Of a DNA stretch of 64,000 nucleotides, positions 35,232 to 47,082 are shown one piece after another. Positions within the stretch are counted from its first letter, which is position 1; each line of letters starts with the position of its first letter. Under the pieces are notes generated by a model. The model did not search any database and had not been told where the DNA came from. It was given only the letters and a program-made list of their open reading frames with translations. This stretch comes from an uncultured Oscillospiraceae bacterium (GTDB taxonomy: Bacteria > Bacillota > Clostridia > Oscillospirales > Oscillospiraceae): positions 1-64,000 of the forward strand of contig CANRNU010000001.1 of the NCBI GenBank assembly GCA_947632005.1. Direction: 5' to 3'. A program made the translations under genes and the position numbers.

Positions 35232-37431
35232 CGGCCATGCGGATGCGCAGTCCGCTGTATCGCTTGGCGCGCCTGGCATTCTCCGTCATGGCGCGGATTA
35301 CCTCGTCGTCTCCCACGATCACCAAAAGCTCTGCAGCCCGGGTGACGGCGGTATACAAAAGGCTCCTGTACATGAGCTGGGGCGCGGTCCGCACCGCGGA
35401 GAGCACCACCGCCCGGTATTCGCTGCCCTGGGACTTGTGGACCGTGGCGGCCCAGGCGTGGTCCAGCTCGCTGGCCTGCTCAAAGACATATTCCGCCCGC
35501 CGGCCGTCAAAATCCACGGTGAACGCCTCCGCAGCCGGGTCGATGTCCGACAGGTAGCCGATGTCCCCGTTAAAGACGCCGTAGCCGCTCTCCAGCGTCT
35601 CGGTCTTCCAGAGGACGTCGTAATCGTTCCGGACCTGCATGACCCGGTCACCCACCCGGAAGGTCCGCCCCCCAAAGACGAACTCCGGCTTCCCTGCCGA
35701 AGGCGGATTGAGGGCCTGCTGCAGGCGGCGGTTCAGTTCCTCTGTGCCCGCCGGACCCTTGCGGGTAGGGCTCAGGACCTGGATCTGCCCGGGCTGGATG
35801 CCCATGTTCCGGGGAAGCCGCTCCTGGCACAGGCTCACGATGGTCTCCGCCGCGCTGTCCGCCTCCCGGCGGCGCAAGAAGTAAAATCCTGCCGTATTGG
35901 CCCGCAGGTCGGGGACCTGGCCCCGGTTGATCTGGTGAGCGCTCAGCACGATGCGGCTCTCCAGCTTCTGCCGGAAGATCTCCGTCAGGCGCACGGTCTC
36001 CGCCGCGCCGCTGCGGATGACGTCCCGAAACACGGCGCCAGGGCCCACGGAGGGAAGCTGGTCCGCATCCCCCACCAGCACCAGCCGGCAGGACGGTCCG
36101 ATGGCCGACAGCACAGCCTGCATCAAGGTCATATCCACCATGGAACACTCGTCCAGGACGAGCGCGTCACAGCGGAGGTGGTCGCTTTCATTCTTTCGGA
36201 AGACCGTGCTGTCCGTCTCCGGGGAAAAACTGGCCTCCAAGAGCCGGTGGATGGTGGAGGCGTCCCGGCCGGTCAGGTCGCCGAGGCGCTTGGCCGCCTG
36301 CCCTGTGGGGGCCGCCAGCATGGTCTCCAGCCCCATGGCGTCGAACAGGGCCAGCACCGCCCGGACCGAGGTGGTCTTGCCGGTGCCGGGGCCGCCGGTG
36401 ATGACCACCAGCTGCCGGGATACGGCGGCGTCCAGGGTCTTCCGCTGCAGCGGCGCGAAGCGGATGCCCTGCTCTGCCTCCAGCTTTTCGATGACCCGCT
36501 CAACGCTCACATGGGGGGCGTCATAGACCATCCCCGCCATTTCCCGCAGCCGCCGGGCCACATAGGTCTCCGCCTCATACAGGCGGGCGGGATAACAGGC
36601 GTAGGCGTTGGAGACCTGCTCGCAGACCACGTCGCCGGAGTCCAGCAGGATGTCCAGCCCCTCCCCGATCTGCTCCGGCTCCACGCCGATGAGCTGGGCA
36701 GTGGCGGTGGTGAGCTTGTCCACCGGCAGGAAGCAGTGGCCGTTGTCGGCGTTGTGGCGCAGCTCGTAGAGAAGGGCCGCGGCCACGCGCTCCGGCGCAT
36801 CCGCATCCACCCCGTTGGCCAGGGCCAGGGCGTCCGCCTCCGCAAAAGAAGCGCCTACCTGGACACTGGAGAGGATATAGGGGTTCTCCTCCACCTTCTC
36901 CATGGCCTCGTCTCCATAACAGCGGTACAGCCGCAGAGCCAGCACCGGCGGCAGCCCGGCGCCGCCAAGAAATTCCATCAGGGTCCGCATGCCGGTCTGA
37001 TGCCGGAAGGCCGCGCTCATCTCCTCCGCCTTCTTGAGGCTCACGCCCCGGAGGGTGGCCAGCTTTTCCGGATGATCCCGCAGCACGTTCAAGGCGTCAT
37101 CCCCGAATTTTCCCACGATCAGCGCCGCTGTGGCCGGGCCGATGCCCTTGATGACCCGGCTGGATAAGTAGTCGAATATGGCCGCCGCGCCGGTGGGCAT
37201 GGTCCGCTCCGTGTGAACGGCCTTGAACTGCTCTCCATGGGTGGCGTGGCGGGTCCAGCTGCCCCAGATGGTCATGCTCTCTCCCGGTGCGGCCATGGGG
37301 ATGCAGCCCACCACGATGGCCTGGGAGCCATCATCCACGTCCAGGCGCAGGACCGTGTAGCCGTCGTCCTCGTCCAGGAATATGACGGAGGCCACCTGCC
37401 CCTCCAGTTTTTCCAGTTCCTGCTCCCCCAT
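35221..37431 (-). CDS. recD2: ATP-dependent RecD-like DNA helicase RecD2
   Basis: A 736-residue 5-prime to 3-prime helicase of superfamily 1B. An N-terminal OB domain and helix-hairpin-helix region (IKGIGPATAALIV) precede Walker A GGPGTGKTT, DECSMVDM and the C-terminal motif VHKSQGSEY. ATG at 37431 gives the normal RecD2 N-terminus and lies 2 nt after the preceding stop; the longer upstream frame overlaps the exporter gene. Confidence 0.96.
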   Translation of the reverse strand: MGEQELEKLEGQVASVIFLDEDDGYTVLRLDVDDGSQAIVVGCIPMAAPGESMTIWGSWTRHATHGEQFKAVHTERTMPTGAAAIFDYLSSRVIKGIGPATAALIVGKFGDDALNVLRDHPEKLATLRGVSLKKAEEMSAAFRHQTGMRTLMEFLGGAGLPPVLALRLYRCYGDEAMEKVEENPYILSSVQVGASFAEADALALANGVDADAPERVAAALLYELRHNADNGHCFLPVDKLTTATAQLIGVEPEQIGEGLDILLDSGDVVCEQVSNAYACYPARLYEAETYVARRLREMAGMVYDAPHVSVERVIEKLEAEQGIRFAPLQRKTLDAAVSRQLVVITGGPGTGKTTSVRAVLALFDAMGLETMLAAPTGQAAKRLGDLTGRDASTIHRLLEASFSPETDSTVFRKNESDHLRCDALVLDECSMVDMTLMQAVLSAIGPSCRLVLVGDADQLPSVGPGAVFRDVIRSGAAETVRLTEIFRQKLESRIVLSAHQINRGQVPDLRANTAGFYFLRRREADSAAETIVSLCQERLPRNMGIQPGQIQVLSPTRKGPAGTEELNRRLQQALNPPSAGKPEFVFGGRTFRVGDRVMQVRNDYDVLWKTETLESGYGVFNGDIGYLSDIDPAAEAFTVDFDGRRAEYVFEQASELDHAWAATVHKSQGSEYRAVVLSAVRTAPQLMYRSLLYTAVTRAAELLVIVGDDEVIRAMTENARRAKRYSGLRIRMADGT

Positions 37432-37433
37432 GC

Positions 37434-37925
37434 TCAGAAGAAGAGACGGATGACGCCGGAGGTGGCCAGGGAGATGAGGAGCCCCGCGATCATCACGCCC
37501 AGGATGATGGGCGGCAGCGCCCGCTTCATGCGCATGTTCAAAAGCGACGCGATGAGCGCGCCGGTCCACGCTCCGGTACCCGGCAGAGGCACCGCCACGA
37601 ACAGCAGCAGGCCCCAGAACTGGGTCCTCTGCACGCGCTCCGCCTTCTTGCCCCCGCCCTTTTTCTCCAGCCAGGCCACGAATCGCCGGGCCCGCTCGGA
37701 TTTGGTCCGCAGCCAGTCCATCAACGTCCGCACAAAGGCGATGATAAACGGCGTCGGCAGGATGTTGCCGGCCATGCTGATGACAGCCGCCTGCCACACG
37801 GGAAGCCCCATCCCTACGCCGACGGGAATGGCGCCTCTCAGCTCCACCACAGGGAGCATGGAGACGAGGAAGGTGGCCAATGCCTGGCCGGCGCCCATAT
37901 CCGCGATGTATTGTGCTATATCCAT
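37434..37925 (-). CDS. Small multidrug export protein family (COG2426)
   Basis: A 163-residue polytopic membrane protein. The signature VELRGAIPVGVGMGLP is followed by WGLLLFVAVPLPGTGAWTG, both typical of the family; about four membrane segments. ATG at 37925 follows TAGGAG, and it lies 7 nt after uvrA. The transport role is by family name only. Confidence 0.92.
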   Translation of the reverse strand: MDIAQYIADMGAGQALATFLVSMLPVVELRGAIPVGVGMGLPVWQAAVISMAGNILPTPFIIAFVRTLMDWLRTKSERARRFVAWLEKKGGGKKAERVQRTQFWGLLLFVAVPLPGTGAWTGALIASLLNMRMKRALPPIILGVMIAGLLISLATSGVIRLFF

Positions 37926-37932
37926 AAAGCTC

Positions 37933-40761
<2,829 letters not shown>

Positions 40762-40806
40762 TGCTTATGTTTCCTCGCTCCACTCGCTCAAATGGCTCAA
40801 CAATTT

Positions 40807-40836
40807 ATTATACACTGAAACAGGCGTGAATTACAA
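40807..40836 (-). promoter_or_regulatory. Sigma-A promoter of uvrA
   Basis: TTGTAA, 18-nt spacer, TATAAT on the minus strand. The leader of about 40 nt contains a short direct repeat of GAGCGAG. Confidence 0.7.
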
Positions 40837-40851
40837 TCCAAAACTGCAAAT

Positions 40852-41820
40852 TTAACCGTCTGTTAAAAAAGACGAACGCGCCGGCTCCGGCCGAGGCTCC
40901 AGCTGTTCCAGGACCTCGCCGGTGAGGGCCAGAAAGTCCGGCCACCTCTTCGTCTTGGCCAGGGGCTTTTGGTATGCCTCCCCATCCTGGAAGCTCTCCA
41001 GCATCAGCGTCCAGATGGCCTTCATCCGGTGGATGGCGCTGCCCGGACCGCCGAAGGCGGCGCAGTATGCCTCGCAAAGCTGCTCATGAAACCGGCGCAG
41101 CGCAGCCCGGTCCGCCCCGAAGCCCCTCGCCCGGCTGACCAGCGCCGGGTCCGACACCAGCCCGCGTCCGATCATGATGGCCGCGAGGCCGGGAAAACGG
41201 GCCTCGATGGCCCGGATGTCCGCCGCGGAGCGCACATCACCGTTGTAGCAGACCGGCGCGCGGCTGGCCGAGAGAGCGTCCGCAAAGACGTCCAGATGGA
41301 CCGTGCCGCCGTACATCTCCCTCTTCGTCCGGGGGTGGATGATGAGCTGGGAGATGGGATAGTCGTTGTATATCGCGAGGATGGCCCCAAATTCCTCCGG
41401 GTCCCCCAGGCCAAGCCTGGTCTTGATGGACACCCGGACTGGCGCGGCTTCAAAAATGCCGTCCAGCAGCCGCCGGAGACCGTCCCGGTCTCCCAGCAGG
41501 CCTGCCCCCTTCCCCTTGGCTGTCACCGTGCCGGAGGGGCAGCCCACGTTCAGGTCCACTTCCTCATATCCCATATCCGCCAGAGCGCCTGCCGCCCAAA
41601 GAAAGTCCCCGGGGCTCTTCGTCAGGAGCTGGGGCACCAGCGCCACGCCGGCGTTGTTCTCCGGCAGCACCTGTCTCAGCTCCCGGGGCGGGAAGATGTG
41701 GTTTTGGGTCGGGCTCAGAAAGGGCGTGAAGTACCGGTCCACACCCGGGAAAAACCGCCGGTGCAGCCGGCGGTAAATGTGATCTGTGATGCCCTCCAGA
41801 GGCGCGAAAATCAGTTCCAT
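40852..41820 (-). CDS. dus: tRNA-dihydrouridine synthase
   Basis: A 322-residue FMN-dependent enzyme reducing uridines in tRNA. The FMN and active-site segment is [20 protein letters not shown] with the catalytic Cys, and the phosphate site is [11 protein letters not shown]. The start ATG at 41820 fits the family N-terminus ([12 protein letters not shown]). No ribosome binding site lies at a useful distance, and the -10 ends 7 nt before the ATG, so the mRNA is probably leaderless. Confidence 0.94.
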   Translation of the reverse strand: MELIFAPLEGITDHIYRRLHRRFFPGVDRYFTPFLSPTQNHIFPPRELRQVLPENNAGVALVPQLLTKSPGDFLWAAGALADMGYEEVDLNVGCPSGTVTAKGKGAGLLGDRDGLRRLLDGIFEAAPVRVSIKTRLGLGDPEEFGAILAIYNDYPISQLIIHPRTKREMYGGTVHLDVFADALSASRAPVCYNGDVRSAADIRAIEARFPGLAAIMIGRGLVSDPALVSRARGFGADRAALRRFHEQLCEAYCAAFGGPGSAIHRMKAIWTLMLESFQDGEAYQKPLAKTKRWPDFLALTGEVLEQLEPRPEPARSSFLTDG

Positions 41821-41827
41821 GGGCCGT

Positions 41828-41856
41828 ATTGTAGCATATCTCCCGGGAAGTCGCAA
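41828..41856 (-). promoter_or_regulatory. Extended -10 promoter of dus, leaderless
   Basis: TTGCGA, 17-nt spacer, TACAAT, with the TGn extension (TGCTACAAT). The predicted start is at 41821, one base before the ATG. Confidence 0.78.
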
Positions 41857-41860
41857 GGGC

Positions 41861-41889
41861 TTGTAAACATCGCCGGCGTATGGTACTAT
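41861..41889 (+). promoter_or_regulatory. Sigma-A promoter of the AlkZ-like gene
   Basis: TTGTAA, 17-nt spacer, TACTAT. It is back to back with the dus promoter; the two -35 boxes are 4 bp apart. Confidence 0.7.
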
Positions 41890-41920
41890 CTTGTCAGTTT
41901 CCGAGAGGAGCCGAGGCGTT

Positions 41921-42603
41921 ATGATACGAGAGATACATTCGGAAAAGGACATGGAGCGGCTGGTGCTGGAATGGGGCTTTCTCCCCTTTTTCAAAAACGA
42001 CATCCCCGGCTTCTCCATCGAGGAGCACACGCCCCGGAGCTGTGGTACGACAGCGAGAGCGGCGATTGGGCCCCCTGGGACTGGAAGGGCCCGGTGGCCC
42101 GGACCGGGACCAGCATATATGGCAAGCTCTTCTGGAAGAAAGCGGGGTTCGTGAGCATGGAGTGGTTCCCGGACTTTGCCAACTACCGCCGGGACGGCTA
42201 TGACTTCGATGCCCGGTTCGACGACGGCCTGGCCTCCTACAAGGACAAGGAGCTCTATGACGCCATCCAGCGCCGCGGCTCCCTGCAGACCGGTCAGCTC
42301 AAAAAGCTCTGCGGCTACGGGGGCAAGGACGGCAAAAAGGGCTATGAGACCTGCATCACCCGCCTGCAGATGCAGACCTACATCAGCGTGGCGGATTTCG
42401 ACTATGCCACCGATAAGCACGGCATCCCCTACGGCTGGGGCATCGCCCGGTATGCCACGCCGGAGAGCCGCCTGGGCTATGAAGCGGTCACCGCCGCCTA
42501 TGCCCGGTCTCCGGAGGCGTCCCTCCGCCGGATGCTGGCGTATCTTCAAAAGCGCCTGCCCCGCGCCAGCGAAAAGCAGCTTCTGAAATTCCTGTCCCTG
42601 TGA
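41921..42603 (+). pseudogene. AlkZ-related protein gene, frameshifted
   Basis: ATG at 41921 behind GAGGAG starts MIREIHSEKDMERLV; after IEEHTP the frame is lost at the C4 run at 42032-42035, and the continuation from PELWYDSES to LLKFLSL is in the next frame. One more C joins the halves into about 227 residues. The long part contains WFPDFANYRRDGYDF and a winged-helix-like region as in AlkZ-related proteins of Clostridia. The promoter and ribosome binding site look intact, so the break may be recent or a sequence error. Confidence 0.7.
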
Positions 42604-42608
42604 CAAAA

Positions 42609-42645
42609 GATCCCCCGCCCCGCGGCATGTGCGGGACGGGGGATC
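42609..42645. terminator. Terminator between the AlkZ-like and kinase genes
   Basis: A 15-bp GC-rich stem (42609-42623 with 42631-42645) with one C/A mismatch, in the gap between converging genes. Flanking T runs are weak. Confidence 0.7.
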
Positions 42646-42658
42646 TGACATGTTTGTC

Positions 42659-44548
42659 TCACGATACCGCCGGGACCAGAGCCTCCGAAGGGGCCGGCAG
42701 ACCGTCGGCGGACGGGAAAACAAGCTCCGCCTTAAAAAGGTCGCCGTCCAGGGTGAGGCACAGCTGGCCGCCCATGAGCTCCGTAAGGCTCCGGGCGATG
42801 GAGAGGCCAAGGCCGCTGCCCTCCGTGCTCCGGGAGCTGTCCCCCCGGACGAAGCGCTCCATCAGCTCCTCCGCCGGGATGTCCAGGGGCGCGCGGGAGG
42901 TGTTTTTCAGGGCGATGACCGTCTTTCCATCTGCCTCCGTCAGGTCGAAATAGGCCCTGGTGCCCGGCTGGGCATACTTGATGATATTGGTGATAAAGTT
43001 GTCCAGCACCCGTCCCAGGAGCCGTCCGTCCGCCAGGATGACCGTCTCCTGTTCCGGCGTATGGACCACGGGGGTGATATCGGCCTCTGCCAGGCGCTCG
43101 GCATACTCCCCCACCGCCTGTTCCAGCAGCTCCCGCACATCCAACAGCTCCGCGTGCACCGGCATGACGCCGCTGGCGGCCTTGGATGCCTCTATCACGT
43201 CCTCCGTCAGCTTCTTCAGCTTGGCGCTGTGCTTGTCCAGGATGTCCAGGTATTCCTGCCGGACCTCCGGCGTCAGGTCTCCTTGCTTGAGAAGCTCCAC
43301 ATAGTTGATGATGGAGGTCAGGGGCGTTTTCAGATCGTGGCTCACGTTGGTAATGAGCTCGGTCTTCATCCGCTCGCTGCGAAGGCGCTCCTCCACCGCC
43401 CGGGCCATGCCGTCGCCGATGCTGTTCAGGTCCCGGCCCAGCTTTCGCCAGATGAAGTGCAGCTTCCGCTCATTCACTTTATAGGAGAGGTCCCCCGAGG
43501 CCAGGGCCTCAGAGGCGCTCCGGATGCGCTCCTGTTCCCGGTTCCAGCGGATGAACAGGAGAAAAGCGAGCACATCGAACCCAAGCAGGCAGAGGAAGAT
43601 GCGCCCCATATCGTAACCAAATATGCTGTATGTGACATATAAGCCGCGCAGGCCGTAGTATGAGATGAGAAAGCTGAGAAGGAAAAATACATGCACACCG
43701 AAGACGATGACCGCCAGGGTCACGGGCTTCAGCTTTTCCACCGCCCGGTGCAGAAGCAGCCGCTTCGTAAATTCTCCCGCCGCCAGCTGATTGGACAGGA
43801 TGAGGATCAAAAGCCCCCAGTACAGGCAGGAGAATACGGTGCGGAACATGCTCTCATACAGTCCCAGCTGCTCCAGAATGGCCTGTATATTGAAGCCCAG
43901 GGAGATGTATAAAAACGAGCTGGCCAGCACCGTCACAACGTAAAGGCCCACCACGGCCCCGTCGAAGGGCAGCCTTCCCAGCACGGTGACGGTCCCCTTC
44001 TTCCCCAGCCGGACGGCGCCGGCGGCGTCAACGGCAAGGACTCCTGCGGCCAGCAGGATCAGGACGATGCCCAGCGGCAGGAACATCCTCCGCAGGGGAA
44101 ACAGCTCTTCAAAGACGTAATACTCCCGGTAGCAGCCCCCGTAGGGCTGGACCGGCAGATTCACATATCCGGACAGACAGTAGGTCTGTTCCTCTTCTTC
44201 CGTCTCCAGGTCGGTCACGAAATGGGAAGCCTCCGTGGTCGTGTCCGCATAGGTCCTGCCGGTATCCTTCCTCTCAATGACATAGGAAAACGCGTCGCCG
44301 GCATATCTTCCCAGAGTCTCGTCTTTCGGGTCGCCCAGCCATAACAGGTTCTTGGCCACATAGGCCAGCGCATCCGAGACATAGCTGTACGCCATTCTGG
44401 TGTCCGCAAAGGTGAAGCCCTCCCCGAACCAGCCGTCCTCCAGCATGGCTCTGTAGAGATACACGCTCATGATCCCCCCGGCGGAGAAAAGGAAAAACAG
44501 GGCCAGCGCCAACAGCCTGACCCACAGCTTTTCCACCAAGGCTTTCAA
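42659..44548 (-). CDS. Membrane sensor histidine kinase
   Basis: A 629-residue two-component sensor. A first membrane segment (about 11-31) and an extracytoplasmic stretch of 120 residues precede a block of further membrane segments (155-335). The phosphorylated His404 is in NVSHDLKTPLTS, then N-box DNFITNIIKYA, and the ATP lid region EGSGLGLSIA. It starts 7 nt after the response regulator gene. The ligand cannot be deduced; the layout resembles kinases answering envelope stress. Confidence 0.93.
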   Translation of the reverse strand: MKALVEKLWVRLLALALFFLFSAGGIMSVYLYRAMLEDGWFGEGFTFADTRMAYSYVSDALAYVAKNLLWLGDPKDETLGRYAGDAFSYVIERKDTGRTYADTTTEASHFVTDLETEEEEQTYCLSGYVNLPVQPYGGCYREYYVFEELFPLRRMFLPLGIVLILLAAGVLAVDAAGAVRLGKKGTVTVLGRLPFDGAVVGLYVVTVLASSFLYISLGFNIQAILEQLGLYESMFRTVFSCLYWGLLILILSNQLAAGEFTKRLLLHRAVEKLKPVTLAVIVFGVHVFFLLSFLISYYGLRGLYVTYSIFGYDMGRIFLCLLGFDVLAFLLFIRWNREQERIRSASEALASGDLSYKVNERKLHFIWRKLGRDLNSIGDGMARAVEERLRSERMKTELITNVSHDLKTPLTSIINYVELLKQGDLTPEVRQEYLDILDKHSAKLKKLTEDVIEASKAASGVMPVHAELLDVRELLEQAVGEYAERLAEADITPVVHTPEQETVILADGRLLGRVLDNFITNIIKYAQPGTRAYFDLTEADGKTVIALKNTSRAPLDIPAEELMERFVRGDSSRSTEGSGLGLSIARSLTELMGGQLCLTLDGDLFKAELVFPSADGLPAPSEALVPAVS

Positions 44549-44555
44549 CCTGGCC

Positions 44556-45239
44556 TCACCCCTCGATCTTGTAACCTTTGCCCCAGACGACCTTCAAGTA
44601 CCGCGGTTCCGCCGGGTCGATCTCCAGCTTCTCCCGCAGATGACGGATATGTACGGCCACGGTGCCCTCCGCGCCCACGGGCTTGTCCTTCCACACCAGG
44701 CGGTATATCTCCCGGCTGGAAAACACCTTGCCGGGATTTTCCATGAACAGCTTCAGGATGTCGTACTCCTTGGGCGTGATGGTGACCTCCTCCCCGGACA
44801 CATAGACGTTTTTCGTGTCCTCGTCCAGGGCGATGTCGCCGATCAGCAGGCTGCTCGGCCGTTCCAGGCCGTCTGCTCTGACAGAGCGGCGGAGGATGGC
44901 CCGCACCCGGGCCAGGACTTCCTTGGTGTTGAAGGGCTTCGTCACATAGTCGTCGGCCCCCAGTTCCAGGCCCATGATTTTGTCCTCGTCCTCGCTTTTG
45001 GCGGTGAGCAGGATCACCGGGACGGTGCTCTCCCGGCGAAGAACAGCCAGTACCGTCACCCCGTCCATGTCTGGCATCATGATATCCAAAAGGATCAGGT
45101 GTACATCTTCCCGCCCCACTATGTCCAGTGCTTCCTGCCCGTCGGCGGCCTCCAGGACCCGATAACCGGCCCCGGTGAGATGGATGCGCAGCGCCCGGCG
45201 GATGTCCGGATCGTCGTCGCAAATGAGAACATTGTACAT
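44556..45239 (-). CDS. OmpR-family response regulator
   Basis: A 227-residue regulator with a receiver domain (acidic pocket CDDD at 8-10, phosphoacceptor Asp52 in LLDIMMPD, Lys in TKPF) and a C-terminal winged helix ending YLKVVWGKGYKI. ATG at 45239 gives the usual N-terminus. It forms a two-gene unit with the kinase. A direct repeat at 45300-45318 is a plausible binding site for itself. Confidence 0.95.
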   Translation of the reverse strand: MYNVLICDDDPDIRRALRIHLTGAGYRVLEAADGQEALDIVGREDVHLILLDIMMPDMDGVTVLAVLRRESTVPVILLTAKSEDEDKIMGLELGADDYVTKPFNTKEVLARVRAILRRSVRADGLERPSSLLIGDIALDEDTKNVYVSGEEVTITPKEYDILKLFMENPGKVFSSREIYRLVWKDKPVGAEGTVAVHIRHLREKLEIDPAEPRYLKVVWGKGYKIEG

Positions 45240-45299
45240 ACGATCCCTCCTCTCTCTGTTTCCATAGTAACACAAGTTACAAAAAGATGAAAGGGATAG

Positions 45300-45318
45300 T
45301 TTCTTAATTTTTTCTTAA
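45300..45318. promoter_or_regulatory. Direct repeat upstream of the response regulator gene
   Basis: TTTCTTAA occurs twice with an 11-bp period (45300-45307 and 45311-45318), the spacing expected for a dimer of an OmpR-type regulator on one face of DNA. It lies about 60 bp upstream of the regulator start. Autoregulation is inferred. Confidence 0.5.
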
Positions 45319-45331
45319 GATTACAAAAAAT

Positions 45332-45360
45332 GACGCCCCGGATACAAAATCCGGGGCGTC
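45332..45360 (-). terminator. Terminator of the fba-ATPase unit
   Basis: A perfect 11-bp GC-rich stem (45332-45342 with 45350-45360), followed on the minus strand by ATTTTTT. It lies 15 nt past the ATPase stop. Confidence 0.88.
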
Positions 45361-45375
45361 TGTGGTGGTATTCTG

Positions 45376-47076
45376 TTACTTATCCGGGATCACCGGTTCC
45401 CGCATCAGGAAGGCGCGCAGGGAGTTGAGCACAGCCAGAAGGGCCACGCCCACGTCCGCGAACACGGCCAGCCACAGCGGACAGGTGCCGAACATATCCA
45501 ATACCAGAATGATGATCTTGAACGACAGGGCGAACAGGATGTTCTGCCAGACGATGGACCGGGTATGCCGGGCCGCGCTCATGGCCGTCACCACCTTGGA
45601 CGGGGCCGCGCCCATGATGACCACGTCCGCCGCCTGGATGGCGGCGTCAGACTTGGCCCCGTGGAGGGACACGCCTACGTCTGCCTGTCGGATGCAGTCG
45701 CCGCTGGTCTCCGCGTCACCCACGAACATGAGGGTGCCCCGGCGGAGCTGACGGTTTTGTATCTCCTTTACCACGGCCACCTTCTCAGAGGCCGGGAGGT
45801 CGGGATAAAACTCGTCGATGCCCACCTGCCGGGCGAACTTCTCCGCGGCGGCGGCGCTGTCGTCGGTGAGCATGGCCACTTCCTTGTTCCGGTCCCAGGA
45901 GAGGACCGTCACCGTGCCGGGCACATCGGGCTTGGCCACGCTGCCGAAGGCCACCCGGCCGGCGTACTGGCCGTCGATGGCGAGGTAGACGCACTCCTCC
46001 TCCGAGACATCCAGGCCGGGGTCCACGCTGTGCGCCTTGAGGAAGTCCAGGGAGCCCAGAACGATCTGGACCCCGTCCACCTCCACCGTGATGCCGAAGG
46101 TGTCCTCTTCCTGGTGAAAGCTCTGGATGAGCTCGATGTAGATGACGCCCTTATAGGCGGCCTTGATAGCCTCGGCATACGGGCTGTCGGAGTAAGCGCA
46201 GGCATGGGCAGCGATGCGCAGGAACACATCCGCGTCCATTCTCTCGCTCTTGATGGAGACCACCCGCAGCCCTGTCCCCTCCAGGGCGCCGGTCTTGTCA
46301 AAGACCACCGCCCGGACACGGGAGACGTCGTCCATGGCACAGGTATTCTTGAAGAGGATGCCCTGCCTGGTGGCGCCGCCGATGCCCGCAAAGTAGCTCA
46401 GGGGGACGGAGATGACGATGGCGCAGGGGCAGGCAATGACCATCAGCACCAAGGCCCGGTATATGCCCTCCCTCACGGTGATGTGCAACACCAGCGGGGA
46501 CACCGCGGCGATGACCACCGCGATGCCCAGTACCACCGGCGTGTAGATGCGTGCAAAATGGGTGATAAATTCTTCCGTCCGGCCTTTTGGCCCCCTATCG
46601 GAGCGCACGTCTGCCAGGACGGCGCTGGCCTCCGGGGAGCGGTTTTCCATCAGCCCTTCGATGTTCTGCCGCACCTTTGCCACGGCGCAGCCCTGAAACA
46701 GCTCGCCCAGCTGGTAGAGGATCATGACACTGGCGCCCTCGCCGGCCTCACGGATGATGACGGAGGCGATGGCGACCACGCTCATGAGCAGGCTCTCATC
46801 GAACAGGCGTTTGTGAAAGATGTTAGCCACCGCGCGGATGAACACGTCATATCCGGCGCACAGGATCGCCAGGATGAACAGCACCAGGCTCAGCCACGGC
46901 AGCAGCTCCTCGGCCACCAGCCCGCCCACGAACAGCACCGCCGACGCAATGAGCCGCCAGACCATCACCGTATCGAAGCCGTGATGCTCGTGGTGATGCT
47001 CCTCCATGCAGCTGTCGCAGGTGCAGTCGTGGCCGTGACCGGCGACGGCTTCTTTTATCTCCCGAATAAAACCCAT
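45376..47076 (-). CDS. Degenerate heavy-metal P1B-type ATPase lacking the actuator domain
   Basis: A 566-residue P1B ATPase relative with a metal-binding His/Cys N-terminus (residues 13-32), no HMA domain and an intact CPC metal site (216-218). The segment between residues about 155 and 163 should hold an actuator domain of about 90 residues with TGE; it is absent. Phosphorylation Asp260 remains but DKTGT is DKTGA, SEHP is SDSP (296-299), MLTGD is MLTDD (402-406) and GDGxND is GDAETSGD (453-460). It therefore cannot pump by the usual cycle. The open frame is intact, so it is probably a functional non-pump. It starts 6 nt after fba. Confidence 0.88.
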   Translation of the reverse strand: MGFIREIKEAVAGHGHDCTCDSCMEEHHHEHHGFDTVMVWRLIASAVLFVGGLVAEELLPWLSLVLFILAILCAGYDVFIRAVANIFHKRLFDESLLMSVVAIASVIIREAGEGASVMILYQLGELFQGCAVAKVRQNIEGLMENRSPEASAVLADVRSDRGPKGRTEEFITHFARIYTPVVLGIAVVIAAVSPLVLHITVREGIYRALVLMVIACPCAIVISVPLSYFAGIGGATRQGILFKNTCAMDDVSRVRAVVFDKTGALEGTGLRVVSIKSERMDADVFLRIAAHACAYSDSPYAEAIKAAYKGVIYIELIQSFHQEEDTFGITVEVDGVQIVLGSLDFLKAHSVDPGLDVSEEECVYLAIDGQYAGRVAFGSVAKPDVPGTVTVLSWDRNKEVAMLTDDSAAAAEKFARQVGIDEFYPDLPASEKVAVVKEIQNRQLRRGTLMFVGDAETSGDCIRQADVGVSLHGAKSDAAIQAADVVIMGAAPSKVVTAMSAARHTRSIVWQNILFALSFKIIILVLDMFGTCPLWLAVFADVGVALLAVLNSLRAFLMREPVIPDK

Positions 47077-47082
47077 GCAGGA

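Noticed and set aside
40762-40851. LexA (SOS) box upstream of uvrA
   Set aside because: No GAAC-N4-GTTC-like dyad was found near the promoter.
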